Of a stretch of DNA of 14,285 bases, positions 6,849 to 12,557 are shown piece after piece. The stretch is taken from NCBI GenBank assembly GCA_003662535.1, contig QMYG01000005.1, forward strand, positions 1-14,285, in the 5' to 3' direction. The stretch comes from Candidatus Bathyarchaeota archaeon. Lineage in GTDB: Archaea > Thermoproteota > Bathyarchaeia > EX4484-135 > B24-G1. The notes under the pieces were generated by a model. The model had not been told where the DNA came from, made no database searches, and saw only the letters and a program-made list of their open reading frames with translations. Position 1 is the first letter of the stretch, and every line of letters begins with the position of its first letter. A program made the translations under genes and the position numbers.

Positions 6849-7640
6849 TCAGGCGCTCTCGTAGGGTGCGCGGGTCTTCTTCAGAGGGCACGCGGAGCAT
6901 ATCTCATCAGGATACTTTGACGCCAGGGGCTTTATGTACTTCTCAAACAGCTCATCCACAGTGTACAGGCCAATCATGTACATCGGGTCGGTGTCCCAGT
7001 GGAAATAGCATCTCGACACGCGGCCGTCCCAGCCTATGGCGATCTCCTTCCCAATTCTCCTGCACTTAGCCCGCTTTCCGGGGTTCTTAATCGTGGACCA
7101 CTCCGTCAGGACGTTGCGGTAGCCCCCTCGGGGCGGTATCACGCTGAAGTTCGGGTCCATGCCCTCAACCGTCGTGGGCCACACCTCCTGGCCAAGATCC
7201 TCGCTGTAGTAGTTCTCAAGATACAGCTTGTAGCCCTTGAGGCTGAGGCGGTTATGAAGGCTGAAGACGATCCTATCCACGAGCGTCAGGGCCTCGTAGA
7301 CCTCCTTGACGTTGACGAGAACCTGGCCTTTGAGGTTGCCTGTGGGAATGAAGACCCCGTTGGTCACCACGGTTATTCTGCTGCTCTGGTGCTTATACTG
7401 CACGAGCTTGCGAATCATCTCTGGGAAGTCCTTGTTCCACGTGGGCTCACCGCGCCAGCCTATGACGTAGTGGTTCCGCCGCTTGTCCGTCTCGGACAGA
7501 ATCTTATTGAAGGTCCCGAAGCGCATGAAGCCCTGGCCGGCTTTGCCCCACTTCTCAAGATAGCGTTGCCGAGGGCACTTGACGCACTTCATGTTACAGC
7601 GGTTCGTAAGCTCTATCACTATCGTCTTATCTTCCACCAT
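6849..7640 (-). CDS. radical SAM enzyme with SPASM/twitch-like C-terminal cluster
   Basis: The 263-residue protein carries the radical SAM signature CNMKCVKC (C15, C19, C22), which holds the [4Fe-4S] cluster that cleaves S-adenosylmethionine, and WRGEPT near 62-67, matching the GGEP SAM-binding motif. The C-terminus has C193, C211, C248 and C251 with the pattern WDGRVSRCYF and CSAC, typical of a short SPASM or twitch auxiliary cluster. Such enzymes modify peptides, sugars or other small substrates; the substrate is unknown. Its partner is a large glycosyltransferase, pointing to glycan or cell-surface chemistry (inference). ATG 7640 is chosen over GTG 7649 because GGTGA (7646-7650 on the opposite strand as TCACC) sits five bases upstream. 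Confidence 0.85.
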   Translation of the reverse strand: MVEDKTIVIELTNRCNMKCVKCPRQRYLEKWGKAGQGFMRFGTFNKILSETDKRRNHYVIGWRGEPTWNKDFPEMIRKLVQYKHQSSRITVVTNGVFIPTGNLKGQVLVNVKEVYEALTLVDRIVFSLHNRLSLKGYKLYLENYYSEDLGQEVWPTTVEGMDPNFSVIPPRGGYRNVLTEWSTIKNPGKRAKCRRIGKEIAIGWDGRVSRCYFHWDTDPMYMIGLYTVDELFEKYIKPLASKYPDEICSACPLKKTRAPYESA

Positions 7641-7718
7641 CAAATTCACCTCGCACTCTGCGTTCCAACGCCACTCAACAGCTCCGCCACCCGCGTTCGA
7701 TACTCTTTGTCACGGCTT

Positions 7719-7734
7719 CTACATAAACCTTTCG
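7719..7734 (-). promoter_or_regulatory. promoter of the radical SAM/glycosyltransferase operon
   Basis: Read on the minus strand, CGAAAGG (BRE-like) is followed by TTTATGTAG. Transcription would start near 7697, giving a leader of about 55 bases that ends with GGTGA before the ATG. It lies back-to-back with the promoter of the regulator at 7788. Confidence 0.45.
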
Positions 7735-7753
7735 CACCCGGTGGGTGACAAAA

Positions 7754-7763
7754 AGTATATATC
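7754..7763 (+). promoter_or_regulatory. TATA-box promoter for the regulator at 7788
   Basis: AGTATATATC preceded by an A-run lies about 30 bases before ATG 7788. The start site should fall at the ATG, so the message is probably leaderless; no ribosome-binding sequence is seen. Confidence 0.65.
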
Positions 7764-7787
7764 TCTCCGAGACAATTAGCCCTCCCC

Positions 7788-8108
7788 ATGAGCAGGCGCC
7801 CCTCCCAGCCCTTCCACGGCGTTTTCGGCACGACGCCAGAGCTCCTTGTTGTTGAGTACATAATGCCCCTGCGAGGTGTCGAGTTCTCCCCCGACGAGGT
7901 ATCACGCTACACGGGCCTGGAGCTGTCCAAGGTCATGGAGGTTCTAAGCAAGCTTGAGTCCTACCGGGTCATCAGGGTGACGCACCGCGATGCACGTGGA
8001 AATCCCACCTACGCGACGTGCCCGGACAGCCCCTACGCCATTCTTGCAGAGGCCTTCGACGAGTTCGTCTTCAGAATTAGATCCCTCGGAAGCATGCAGA
8101 AAGATTAA
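7788..8108 (+). CDS. winged-helix DNA-binding protein, probable transcription regulator
   Basis: The 106-residue protein has a helix-turn-helix pattern in the middle: FSPDEVSRYTGLELSKVMEV (about 33-52) fits helix 2, turn and recognition helix, followed by a further helix part and a wing-like YRVIRVTHRDARGNPTY (about 59-75). The C-terminus is helical and may dimerise. This is the layout of ArsR/TrmB/MarR-like archaeal regulators. It is transcribed divergently from the radical SAM operon with about 147 bases between starts, an arrangement typical of a regulator acting on its own and the neighbouring promoter. The target is inferred. Confidence 0.7.
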   Translation: MSRRPSQPFHGVFGTTPELLVVEYIMPLRGVEFSPDEVSRYTGLELSKVMEVLSKLESYRVIRVTHRDARGNPTYATCPDSPYAILAEAFDEFVFRIRSLGSMQKD

Positions 8109-8113
8109 TATAG
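8103..8113 (+). promoter_or_regulatory. possible promoter for the 8226 operon
   Basis: GATTAATATAG overlaps the end of the regulator gene. It would give a start near 8135 and a leader of about 90 bases before the ATG at 8226. It is a weaker match than the other TATA boxes. Confidence 0.4.
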
Positions 8114-8157
8114 GTCCGGCTTCCATAGTACTAATCAGCCCGTAGCAGAGCGGTGGA

Positions 8158-8222
8158 GACAGCAGGGACAGCAGAGCCGCACCCGCACCACGCGATGTGG
8201 TGGCAAACTGGAACGAGGTGAT
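8158..8222 (+). other. structured leader with tandem 9-mers and hairpin before the 8226 gene
   Basis: The leader holds two adjacent near-identical 9-mers, GACAGCAGG (8158-8166) and GACAGCAGA (8167-8175), then a perfect 6-bp hairpin CACCAC / GTGGTG with loop GCGAT (8186-8202), and the GGTGAT ribosome-binding site (8217-8222). It may stabilise the message or tune translation of an abundant protein. No known riboswitch or tRNA structure is recognised. Confidence 0.4.
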
Positions 8223-8225
8223 ACT

Positions 8226-8981
8226 ATGAGGTTCGAAAAGGAGGACCACTACACGGAGCACCTTCTGAAGGAAGGTGACATACTGGTCATTAGGACCAGT
8301 GCCGGGATGGCCTTTCTGAGGATAATGGTCGGGCCGGATGTGATACCCTACCACCACCCTGACAGCTACAGCAACGCCTACTGGTGGGGCACACTCTCGG
8401 CAGGAACAGGCTCTGACTACAAGACCATTCAGACCCAGGGCGGCTACAGCATATTCTACATCAACAGGAAGGAGTACATCTACCAGGTCTTTCAGGGATG
8501 GCACACGCCCGGCCTGAAGGTGTACTGGAGGTTCCCGCTGTCAACCCCGACGAAGGCCCTCAGAAGCGAGATAGGAGCGCCCGCGTTCAGCACGACAAGT
8601 GACGTGAACTTCGGCTGGATGCTGAAGAGCGAGGAGTCTCCCTGGGACTTCCCAACACGGGTCGGCGAGTTCTTCGCGATCTACCAGGAGGAGCCCGAGT
8701 TCGCCGTGTTCAACCCGACGGGCAGCAGGGTGAACCCCGCGGTGACCTACTTGATAAACAAGCTCCAGGTGAAGGCCTACGACCCTGAGAAGCCGACGCA
8801 GCTTGAGAAGATCAAGAACGTGCTGATGGGCAAGATCAAGAACGCCAGGGAGTGGTCTCCGGGCACGCAGACATGGCAGTATCCGAAGTTCAAGGAGACC
8901 TTCGGGGTGAGCCCCGTGCTGTATGACGTCAGCACGATGTCGGTGGTGACCGCCACGGGGAGGGAAGTGATCCAGCTGTAG
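8226..8981 (+). CDS. candidate virion structural protein, 251 aa
   Basis: This aromatic-rich protein shows no catalytic motif, membrane segment or signal peptide. It is mostly beta-like (residues 15-130) with many Tyr, Trp and Phe, a segment near 155-190 containing AVFNPTGSRVNPAVTYLI, a charged helix at 194-213, and a beta-like end. Folding and composition fit a virion protein, possibly a capsid or spike subunit. The gene has its own promoter and structured leader, begins three bases after GGTGAT, and is followed at once by a second beta-rich protein, paralleling the pair at 3784-4807. I do not recognise the family, so the call is from context. Confidence 0.55.
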   Translation: MRFEKEDHYTEHLLKEGDILVIRTSAGMAFLRIMVGPDVIPYHHPDSYSNAYWWGTLSAGTGSDYKTIQTQGGYSIFYINRKEYIYQVFQGWHTPGLKVYWRFPLSTPTKALRSEIGAPAFSTTSDVNFGWMLKSEESPWDFPTRVGEFFAIYQEEPEFAVFNPTGSRVNPAVTYLINKLQVKAYDPEKPTQLEKIKNVLMGKIKNAREWSPGTQTWQYPKFKETFGVSPVLYDVSTMSVVTATGREVIQL

Positions 8982-8994
8982 GGAGGTGATGCAC

Positions 8995-9390
8995 ATGAGA
9001 AGAACCGAGCTTGCGAAGCTTAGCACGGCAACGCCCGTCACTGTGAACCAGTCCACCAGCTCGACCACCAAGGTCGCAGTCGGAAGCACGATAAGCGCTC
9101 CAAAGTCCAGGTACATCTGGTGGATCGAGGTGCACACAACCGCATCCACGGGCGGAGAAGTGAATCTCTACCTTGGAGACGCATCCAGCTACACTCGAGA
9201 GACCCTGACAAGCCTCTCCTTCCCGGCGAAGGACAACGGGCCTGCGAACTATCCACCGAATCCCGACCCGAGCGTGCCGATATTCGTGCTCACGCCGAAC
9301 GTCAGCGGGGGCACCGTGACGAAGAACGTGCTGTACGCGGACTACTTCGGCCAGACTGCCAAGATGACCGTGCACTGGTACGACGAGTGA
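8995..9390 (+). CDS. small beta-rich protein, candidate minor capsid or spike protein
   Basis: The 131-residue protein is rich in Thr, Ser and Val, with alternating strands throughout and a Pro/Asn-rich loop (around 84-94), consistent with a single beta-sandwich. It has no Cys and no membrane segment. ATG 8995 is preferred over GTG 8986 because GGAGGTGAT, fully complementary to the usual archaeal 16S 3' end, lies four bases upstream. It follows the 251-aa protein by 13 bases. A capsid, decoration or attachment role is inferred from partner and composition; no family is recognised. Confidence 0.6.
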   Translation: MRRTELAKLSTATPVTVNQSTSSTTKVAVGSTISAPKSRYIWWIEVHTTASTGGEVNLYLGDASSYTRETLTSLSFPAKDNGPANYPPNPDPSVPIFVLTPNVSGGTVTKNVLYADYFGQTAKMTVHWYDE

Positions 9391-9423
9391 CGATCGCACG
9401 AAGTTGAGTCTGTGCGAACCCTA

Positions 9424-9455
9424 GGGCCCTCGGGGGGCTCCTCCCTTGAGGGCCC
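9424..9455 (+). other. GC-rich hairpin between candidate virion genes and the thioredoxin-fold gene
   Basis: GGGCCCTC (9424-9431) pairs perfectly with GAGGGCCC (9448-9455) around a 16-base loop. No T-run follows, so it is more likely an mRNA-stabilising or attenuating element than a terminator. The downstream gene has no visible TATA box and probably depends on read-through. Confidence 0.5.
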
Positions 9456-9480
9456 GCCAACCCTGCCGAGGTAGATTGAA

Positions 9481-9765
9481 ATGGCGGAGAAGGAGCGCAG
9501 GGAGAAGCTCGTCCTGATGATTCAGGAGGGCTGCCCTCACTGCAAGGATGAGATAGAGAGGCACAGGGAGGAGATAGAGAAGGGAGAAATGGTAGTGCGG
9601 GATCTCTCGAAAGACGACAGCGCCTACAGGTTCGCCCTAGCTGTCAACCTAAGGTACGTGCCGGAGCTTTTGAAAATCACGACGGACGGCAGGAAGGTTG
9701 AGATCTGCCGCCTGAGCCGCAGGGACATGAAGCCTGCGCAGTGCAAGGTCATCGATCTCGACTAG
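9481..9765 (+). CDS. thioredoxin/glutaredoxin-fold protein with CPHC active site
   Basis: The 94-residue protein starts with a basic N-terminus and a beta strand (residues 9-15) leading into the redox motif CPHC at 18-21 at the head of a helix, as in thioredoxin-fold proteins. Further on, RYVPELLKI (about 59-67) supplies the Val-Pro expected for the conserved cis-proline, followed by strands and two more Cys (about 78 and 88). It likely catalyses thiol-disulfide exchange in the cytoplasm; there is no signal peptide. CPHC is the DsbA-type motif, suggesting an oxidising character. GAGGT at 9468-9472 precedes the ATG. It lies in one operon with candidate virion genes and the next DNA-binding protein, and the nearby small Cys-bearing proteins are possible clients (inference). 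Confidence 0.75.
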   Translation: MAEKERREKLVLMIQEGCPHCKDEIERHREEIEKGEMVVRDLSKDDSAYRFALAVNLRYVPELLKITTDGRKVEICRLSRRDMKPAQCKVIDLD

Positions 9766-9783
9766 TTCCAGGGTGGACGTGCC

Positions 9784-10143
9784 ATGAAGATCGATGAAAC
9801 GGACATCCTCATACTCACCATCATGGCTCGTGGAGGCGCGATGACGACCAGCGAGATCGCGAAGCACGTTTTTGAAATCAAGGACAGGAGAGACCTATCG
9901 AGGCGGGACAGCATTGTCCGCGCAAGGCTCAAACGCCTATGCCGCTATGGCGTCGTGATGGAATCGCAGACGAAGCCTCGGCTGTACTCTGTCAATCCCA
10001 CGCGGGTGGTCACGGGCAACGGCGAGGTGCACATCGAGACGAAAAACGGCAAGGCGTTCAAAGTTGAGCTTGGAGCAGTTGTTATGATTCACGTCAAAAA
10101 TGGTGGGACCTACATAATCCCTACTGAAAAAATTGACAAATAA
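9784..10143 (+). CDS. winged-helix DNA-binding protein
   Basis: The 119-residue protein has an N-terminal winged helix: ILTIMARGGAMTTSEIAKHV (about 9-28) fits helix 1, turn and helix 2; then a charged helix with VRARLKRLCRYGVV (about 45-58) and the wing ending near YSVNP (72-76). The C-terminal part (80-119) is beta-like with a basic tail. This resembles archaeal transcription regulators. GGGTGG at 9771-9776 precedes the ATG. It follows the thioredoxin-fold gene by 18 bases in the same operon, and may regulate this operon or neighbouring promoters; the target is unknown. Confidence 0.65.
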   Translation: MKIDETDILILTIMARGGAMTTSEIAKHVFEIKDRRDLSRRDSIVRARLKRLCRYGVVMESQTKPRLYSVNPTRVVTGNGEVHIETKNGKAFKVELGAVVMIHVKNGGTYIIPTEKIDK

Positions 10144-10186
10144 CGTGTACAACGGCCCACATGCTCGAATTTTGTGTTTGAACTAA

Positions 10187-10196
10187 CTTTATATAC
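10187..10196 (+). promoter_or_regulatory. TATA-box promoter for the gene at 10229
   Basis: CTTTATATAC lies about 37 bases before ATG 10229, so a short leader containing GGTGAT (10219-10224) is expected. A T-rich stretch at 10170-10179 just upstream could end the preceding transcript. Confidence 0.65.
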
Positions 10197-10228
10197 TCCC
10201 TGCGCCCAAGTCATACCCGGTGATTTAG

Positions 10229-10528
10229 ATGAGACTGAACCTCAGTACAAAGAAAGGCGCGCACGTGAAGCCTGACAGCTACAAGCCGGGGTCCTTCCCC
10301 GGTGGGTATAAGGGCTATCTCTACATAAGGGCAGCCCCGAAACCCTACCCGAAGACCAAGCAACAGAGGTACATCGCTGCTGTCGGCGCGGCAGTCAGCA
10401 AGAACTGCCCGAAGGGCAAGTACAAGGGCGCTGAGTTCCGTGCCTGCGTGGTCGAGCAGGCCAAGGAACTCGCTAAGGAGTACGGCGTGACATGGCACGG
10501 CAGCGCGTACGAGACCGGGAAGAAGTAA
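10229..10528 (+). CDS. small basic protein with C-x(9)-F-x2-C module
   Basis: The 99-residue protein is rich in Lys, Tyr and Pro. The N-terminal half (1-45) is Gly/Pro/Tyr-rich and probably extended; the C-terminal half (46-85) is helical with the pattern KQQRYIAAVGAAVSKNC followed by KGAEFRAC and AKEL. A very similar stretch closes the protein encoded at 10613-11017, so the two share a module of about 38 residues. Two Cys flank Phe as C-x(9)-F-x-x-C. I recognise no catalytic motif. The strong promoter, basic charge and small size would fit a nucleic-acid-binding or virion-internal protein, which is inference. The gene stands alone between its promoter and a hairpin terminator. Confidence 0.65.
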   Translation: MRLNLSTKKGAHVKPDSYKPGSFPGGYKGYLYIRAAPKPYPKTKQQRYIAAVGAAVSKNCPKGKYKGAEFRACVVEQAKELAKEYGVTWHGSAYETGKK

Positions 10529-10552
10529 TAAGCGCCAGGCATTCCATTTACA

Positions 10553-10597
10553 GCTGTCTCCCGCCGAGGGAGACAGCAATCTTTTTATATTTTTTTC
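10553..10597 (+). terminator. intrinsic-type hairpin terminator after the 10229 gene
   Basis: GCTGTCTCCC (10553-10562) pairs perfectly over 10 bp with GGGAGACAGC (10568-10577) around loop GCCGA, followed by an AAT spacer and a T-rich tract at 10581-10597. It looks like a bacterial-type intrinsic terminator. The T-rich tract is also the promoter of the next gene. Confidence 0.75.
10582..10592 (+). promoter_or_regulatory. TATA-box promoter for the gene at 10613
   Basis: TTTTTATATTT lies about 25 bases before ATG 10613, predicting a leaderless transcript; no ribosome-binding sequence is present. The same bases form the T-run of the upstream terminator. Confidence 0.6.
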
Positions 10598-10612
10598 ACC
10601 CACCTCTAACTG

Positions 10613-11017
10613 ATGAGCAAGTATGCTGTTTTCGAGGACAAGGCGTGCGTGAAGGACGAGCTGCTCGGGTGGGTGTGCAGAATAATCCCTAAGGGCTCAG
10701 TAGTCCTCATCGAGGAGGACGGGCTGAAGCTGAAGGATGAGAGGGGCGTACGCAGGATAGACCATCTCGGAGACGTGCGACCCCTGAGTCGCAGGAAGGG
10801 GCTGCTGGTGCAGGTGAGGGAGGACGCAGAGTTCCCAGACGGGTCCAGGGAGTACTACCTGATACGGAATCCGCCCCGGTACAGGCAACTAACGGAGACG
10901 CAGAAGCGCGTGAAGCTTGTGGGAGAGCGGATTCGCAAGGAGTGCAAGGGACTTCGCGGTAGCGACTTCGCGAGTTGCAGGGTGAGGGTTGCCAGGGAGG
11001 TGTTCAAGAAAGACTGA
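10613..11017 (+). CDS. small protein with beta-rich N-terminus and C-terminal Cys module
   Basis: The 134-residue protein begins with a beta-rich domain (residues 1-85; Val/Ile/Leu alternation, acidic loops, Cys at 12 and 22) and ends in a helical module (about 92-132) with TETQKRVKLVGERIRKEC and GSDFASCRVRVARE. This module matches the one in the protein at 10229-10528, with spacing C-x(7)-F-x-x-C. No enzyme signature is seen. It is expressed from its own leaderless promoter and followed by another promoter at 11039. Paralogous modules joined to different N-terminal parts suggest a shared binding or targeting element. Confidence 0.65.
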   Translation: MSKYAVFEDKACVKDELLGWVCRIIPKGSVVLIEEDGLKLKDERGVRRIDHLGDVRPLSRRKGLLVQVREDAEFPDGSREYYLIRNPPRYRQLTETQKRVKLVGERIRKECKGLRGSDFASCRVRVAREVFKKD

Positions 11018-11038
11018 GAGCCGAAGGGTCGTCAGATA

Positions 11039-11050
11039 CACTTATATACC
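11039..11050 (+). promoter_or_regulatory. TATA-box promoter for the glycosyltransferase at 11071
   Basis: CACTTATATACC lies about 26 bases before ATG 11071, so the transcript should start at the ATG. This decides the start against an in-frame codon at 10975 inside the preceding gene. Confidence 0.65.
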
Positions 11051-11070
11051 TTAGTTGCAAATACACCCCC

Positions 11071-11979
11071 ATGCCCCTGCTCGTGGAGCTTGCAGTTCGG
11101 GACCCCGCGGGGGTTGGCTACAGCCTCGCCCAAGCTGTCAATCGCCACAGCAGCTGGAACGCCAGGCTGATTGCTGAGTTCCCGCACCCCTACGGGTACC
11201 CGACGGACATCGTAGTTCGCAAGGGGGACCACTCAGAGGAAATAAGAGAGCTGATCAGCTCAGCGGACTACATCCTGTTCGTCGGAAGCTGCTATGACTA
11301 CAGGCCTCTCGGGCTGAAGCTCCCGCGGGACACGCCGCGGGGGATATGGCACGTCGGCTCGGCCTATCGCCAGGGCTGGAAGTTCTACAACGAGCACGTG
11401 CACCCGGGGATGAAGCACGTCTTCGTGACGGAGGCCGCGAGGGCGCTCTACAAGAAGGCCCACATCCTGCGCAATCCCTACGACTGCGAGAACCAGCCAC
11501 TGGTGGAGAAGGACTGGAGCGGACCCCTGCTGGTGGGCCACTCCCCGAGCAATCCCTCAATCAAGGGCACTGAGCACTTCACAAGGGCAGTTGCAAGGCT
11601 GTGCAAGCGCCACCCTGACGTACACCCCGTCATGATAGAGGGCGCGGACAACCGCACATGCGTGAAGCTGAAGAAACCCCTGCACATCTTCTTCGACCAG
11701 ATCCTAAATGTCAAGATGCCCGAGGGCTACCTTCGAGAGTACGGCGTTAGCCTCATCGAGGCAGGCTGCTTCGGAGCAGCGTGCCTGGCCGCTGTGGACC
11801 TCAAGCCCACGCCCATCATTGACGTCCGCAACGAGGACGATATTGTGGAGGCGGTGGAGAGGCTCTACAGGGACCGCGGGGAGCTTGAGGAGCTGGCCCT
11901 CGAGACCCGAGAGTACCTCACCCTCAGACACTCCTACCGTGTCATCGCAAACGACTTCCTCCAAGTCATTGAGAGGTGA
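11071..11979 (+). CDS. GT4-type (GT-B fold) glycosyltransferase
   Basis: The 302-residue protein has the C-terminal GT-B signatures of family 4: HSPSN at 157-161 and KGTEHF at 165-170 (phosphate/nucleotide-binding region), FFDQIL near 207-212, and EYGVSLIEAGCFG at 223-235, the E-x(6-7)-E donor-sugar motif. The N-terminal acceptor half (1-150) is short compared with typical family members. It should transfer a sugar from a nucleotide donor to an unknown acceptor in the cytoplasm; no membrane segment is seen. The start at 11071 is set by the TATA box. It is followed by a small unknown gene whose GGTGA overlaps its own stop, so the two are co-transcribed. It could act on the same glycan as the minus-strand enzymes. 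Confidence 0.8.
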   Translation: MPLLVELAVRDPAGVGYSLAQAVNRHSSWNARLIAEFPHPYGYPTDIVVRKGDHSEEIRELISSADYILFVGSCYDYRPLGLKLPRDTPRGIWHVGSAYRQGWKFYNEHVHPGMKHVFVTEAARALYKKAHILRNPYDCENQPLVEKDWSGPLLVGHSPSNPSIKGTEHFTRAVARLCKRHPDVHPVMIEGADNRTCVKLKKPLHIFFDQILNVKMPEGYLREYGVSLIEAGCFGAACLAAVDLKPTPIIDVRNEDDIVEAVERLYRDRGELEELALETREYLTLRHSYRVIANDFLQVIER

Positions 11980-11983
11980 GATA

Positions 11984-12310
11984 ATGTCAAAAAGGAAACC
12001 TAAGGAGCTTGTCTACACGTACGACCCGGAGAGCCGAACAGGGACAATAAAGGAGCTCCCGTGGTTCTACCGCTACAGGCTGAAGAAGCCGCTGAACGTG
12101 ACGCTGGAGCAACTGATCATCAACGACGTAGTTGTGTGGAAGGCCTGCATAGACGAGATAAAGATCTGCGGTGCGGGCAGGGACCCCCAGCAGGCAATCC
12201 ACTCTGCAGCTCTGCAACTCCTGATCGAGCTGGAGAACCACACTCAGCTCGCAGGGCCCCTCAGCCAGTATGCCCAAAGGGTACCCACCCTCCCGGGCCG
12301 AAAGAGGTAA
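11984..12310 (+). CDS. small protein, unknown function, partner of the glycosyltransferase
   Basis: The 108-residue protein has a basic N-terminus, a beta-like stretch with PWFYRYRLKKPL (about 25-36), a central alpha/beta part with two Cys (about 52 and 59), a helix (66-80) and a basic Pro-containing tail. No family is recognised. ATG 11984 is preceded by GGTGA at 11975-11979, which spans the stop of the glycosyltransferase gene, so translation is probably coupled. Its function is likely tied to that enzyme, but no motif supports anything specific. Confidence 0.65.
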   Translation: MSKRKPKELVYTYDPESRTGTIKELPWFYRYRLKKPLNVTLEQLIINDVVVWKACIDEIKICGAGRDPQQAIHSAALQLLIELENHTQLAGPLSQYAQRVPTLPGRKR

Positions 12311-12316
12311 ATAGGG

Positions 12317-12357
12317 CCCCTGCATTAGGGTTAAGTGCCTTCGCGGGAAGGCAGGGG
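12317..12357 (+). other. overlapping alternative hairpins at the start of the gene-free stretch 12311-12557
   Basis: CCCCTGC (12317-12323) can pair perfectly with GCAGGGG (12351-12357). A second perfect 7-bp hairpin, TGCCTTC / GAAGGCA with loop GCGG (12336-12353), uses three of the same bases. The two full stems exclude each other, as in attenuators and switches. No poly-T follows directly, and no known RNA family is recognised. The whole stretch to 12557 holds no convincing gene. Confidence 0.4.
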
Positions 12358-12396
12358 AGAACGGCTGCGGGCGCGCCATGCTCTCGCAGCCACAAT
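12352..12396 (+). repeat. diverged direct repeat, copy 1
   Basis: A 45-base unit beginning CAGGGGAGAACGGCT and ending CCACAAT. It matches the copy at 12427-12469 with the first 15 bases identical, four G-to-A differences, one other substitution and two single-base gaps. Within this copy GGCTGCG (12363-12369) and CGCAGCC (12385-12391) form a perfect 7-bp stem. Confidence 0.6.
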
Positions 12397-12426
12397 CTTT
12401 CTGCTCTAAGCTCGGCCCCCCCACCC

Positions 12427-12469
12427 CAGGGGAGAACGGCTACGGACACACCAGCTCTGCACCCACAAT
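12427..12469 (+). repeat. diverged direct repeat, copy 2
   Basis: A 43-base unit starting 75 bases after copy 1 and sharing CAGGGGAGAACGGCT at the start and CCACAAT at the end. The 7-bp stem of copy 1 is not conserved here, so the shared feature is sequence rather than that hairpin. It lies between the end of the 11984 gene and the promoter at 12499. Confidence 0.6.
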
Positions 12470-12498
12470 GGGTCCCACCTGCCTGGGTCCCTGAGGGA

Positions 12499-12510
12499 AG
12501 TTTTAAATAG
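12499..12510 (+). promoter_or_regulatory. TATA-box promoter for the gene at 12558
   Basis: AGTTTTAAATAG predicts a start near 12530 and a leader of about 28 bases that includes GGAGGCGAT (12546-12554), a one-base variant of the full ribosome-binding sequence. Confidence 0.55.
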
Positions 12511-12557
12511 GCCTGCGTCCAAGAAATAGATAGCAACAGTCCTTCGGAGGCGATAGG

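Noticed and set aside
8228..8240. GGTTCGAAA, a tRNA T-loop-like string
   Set aside because: The flanking bases cannot form a T stem, no cloverleaf can be drawn, and it lies inside the start of a well-supported gene.
10975..11070. Upstream in-frame extension of the second glycosyltransferase
   Set aside because: It overlaps the preceding gene and the TATA box at 11039-11050; the ATG at 11071 lies at the expected transcription start.
12324..12335. Telomere-like TTAGGGTTA string
   Set aside because: Single short occurrence; no tandem repetition.
12061..12510. Open frame spanning the end of the 11984 gene and the repeat region
   Set aside because: It is out of frame with the GGTGA-preceded gene, has no start signal, and its translation across the repeats is low complexity.
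12311..12557. CRISPR array
   Set aside because: Only two imperfect repeats with a roughly 30-base gap and internal hairpins; no further units and no cas genes.
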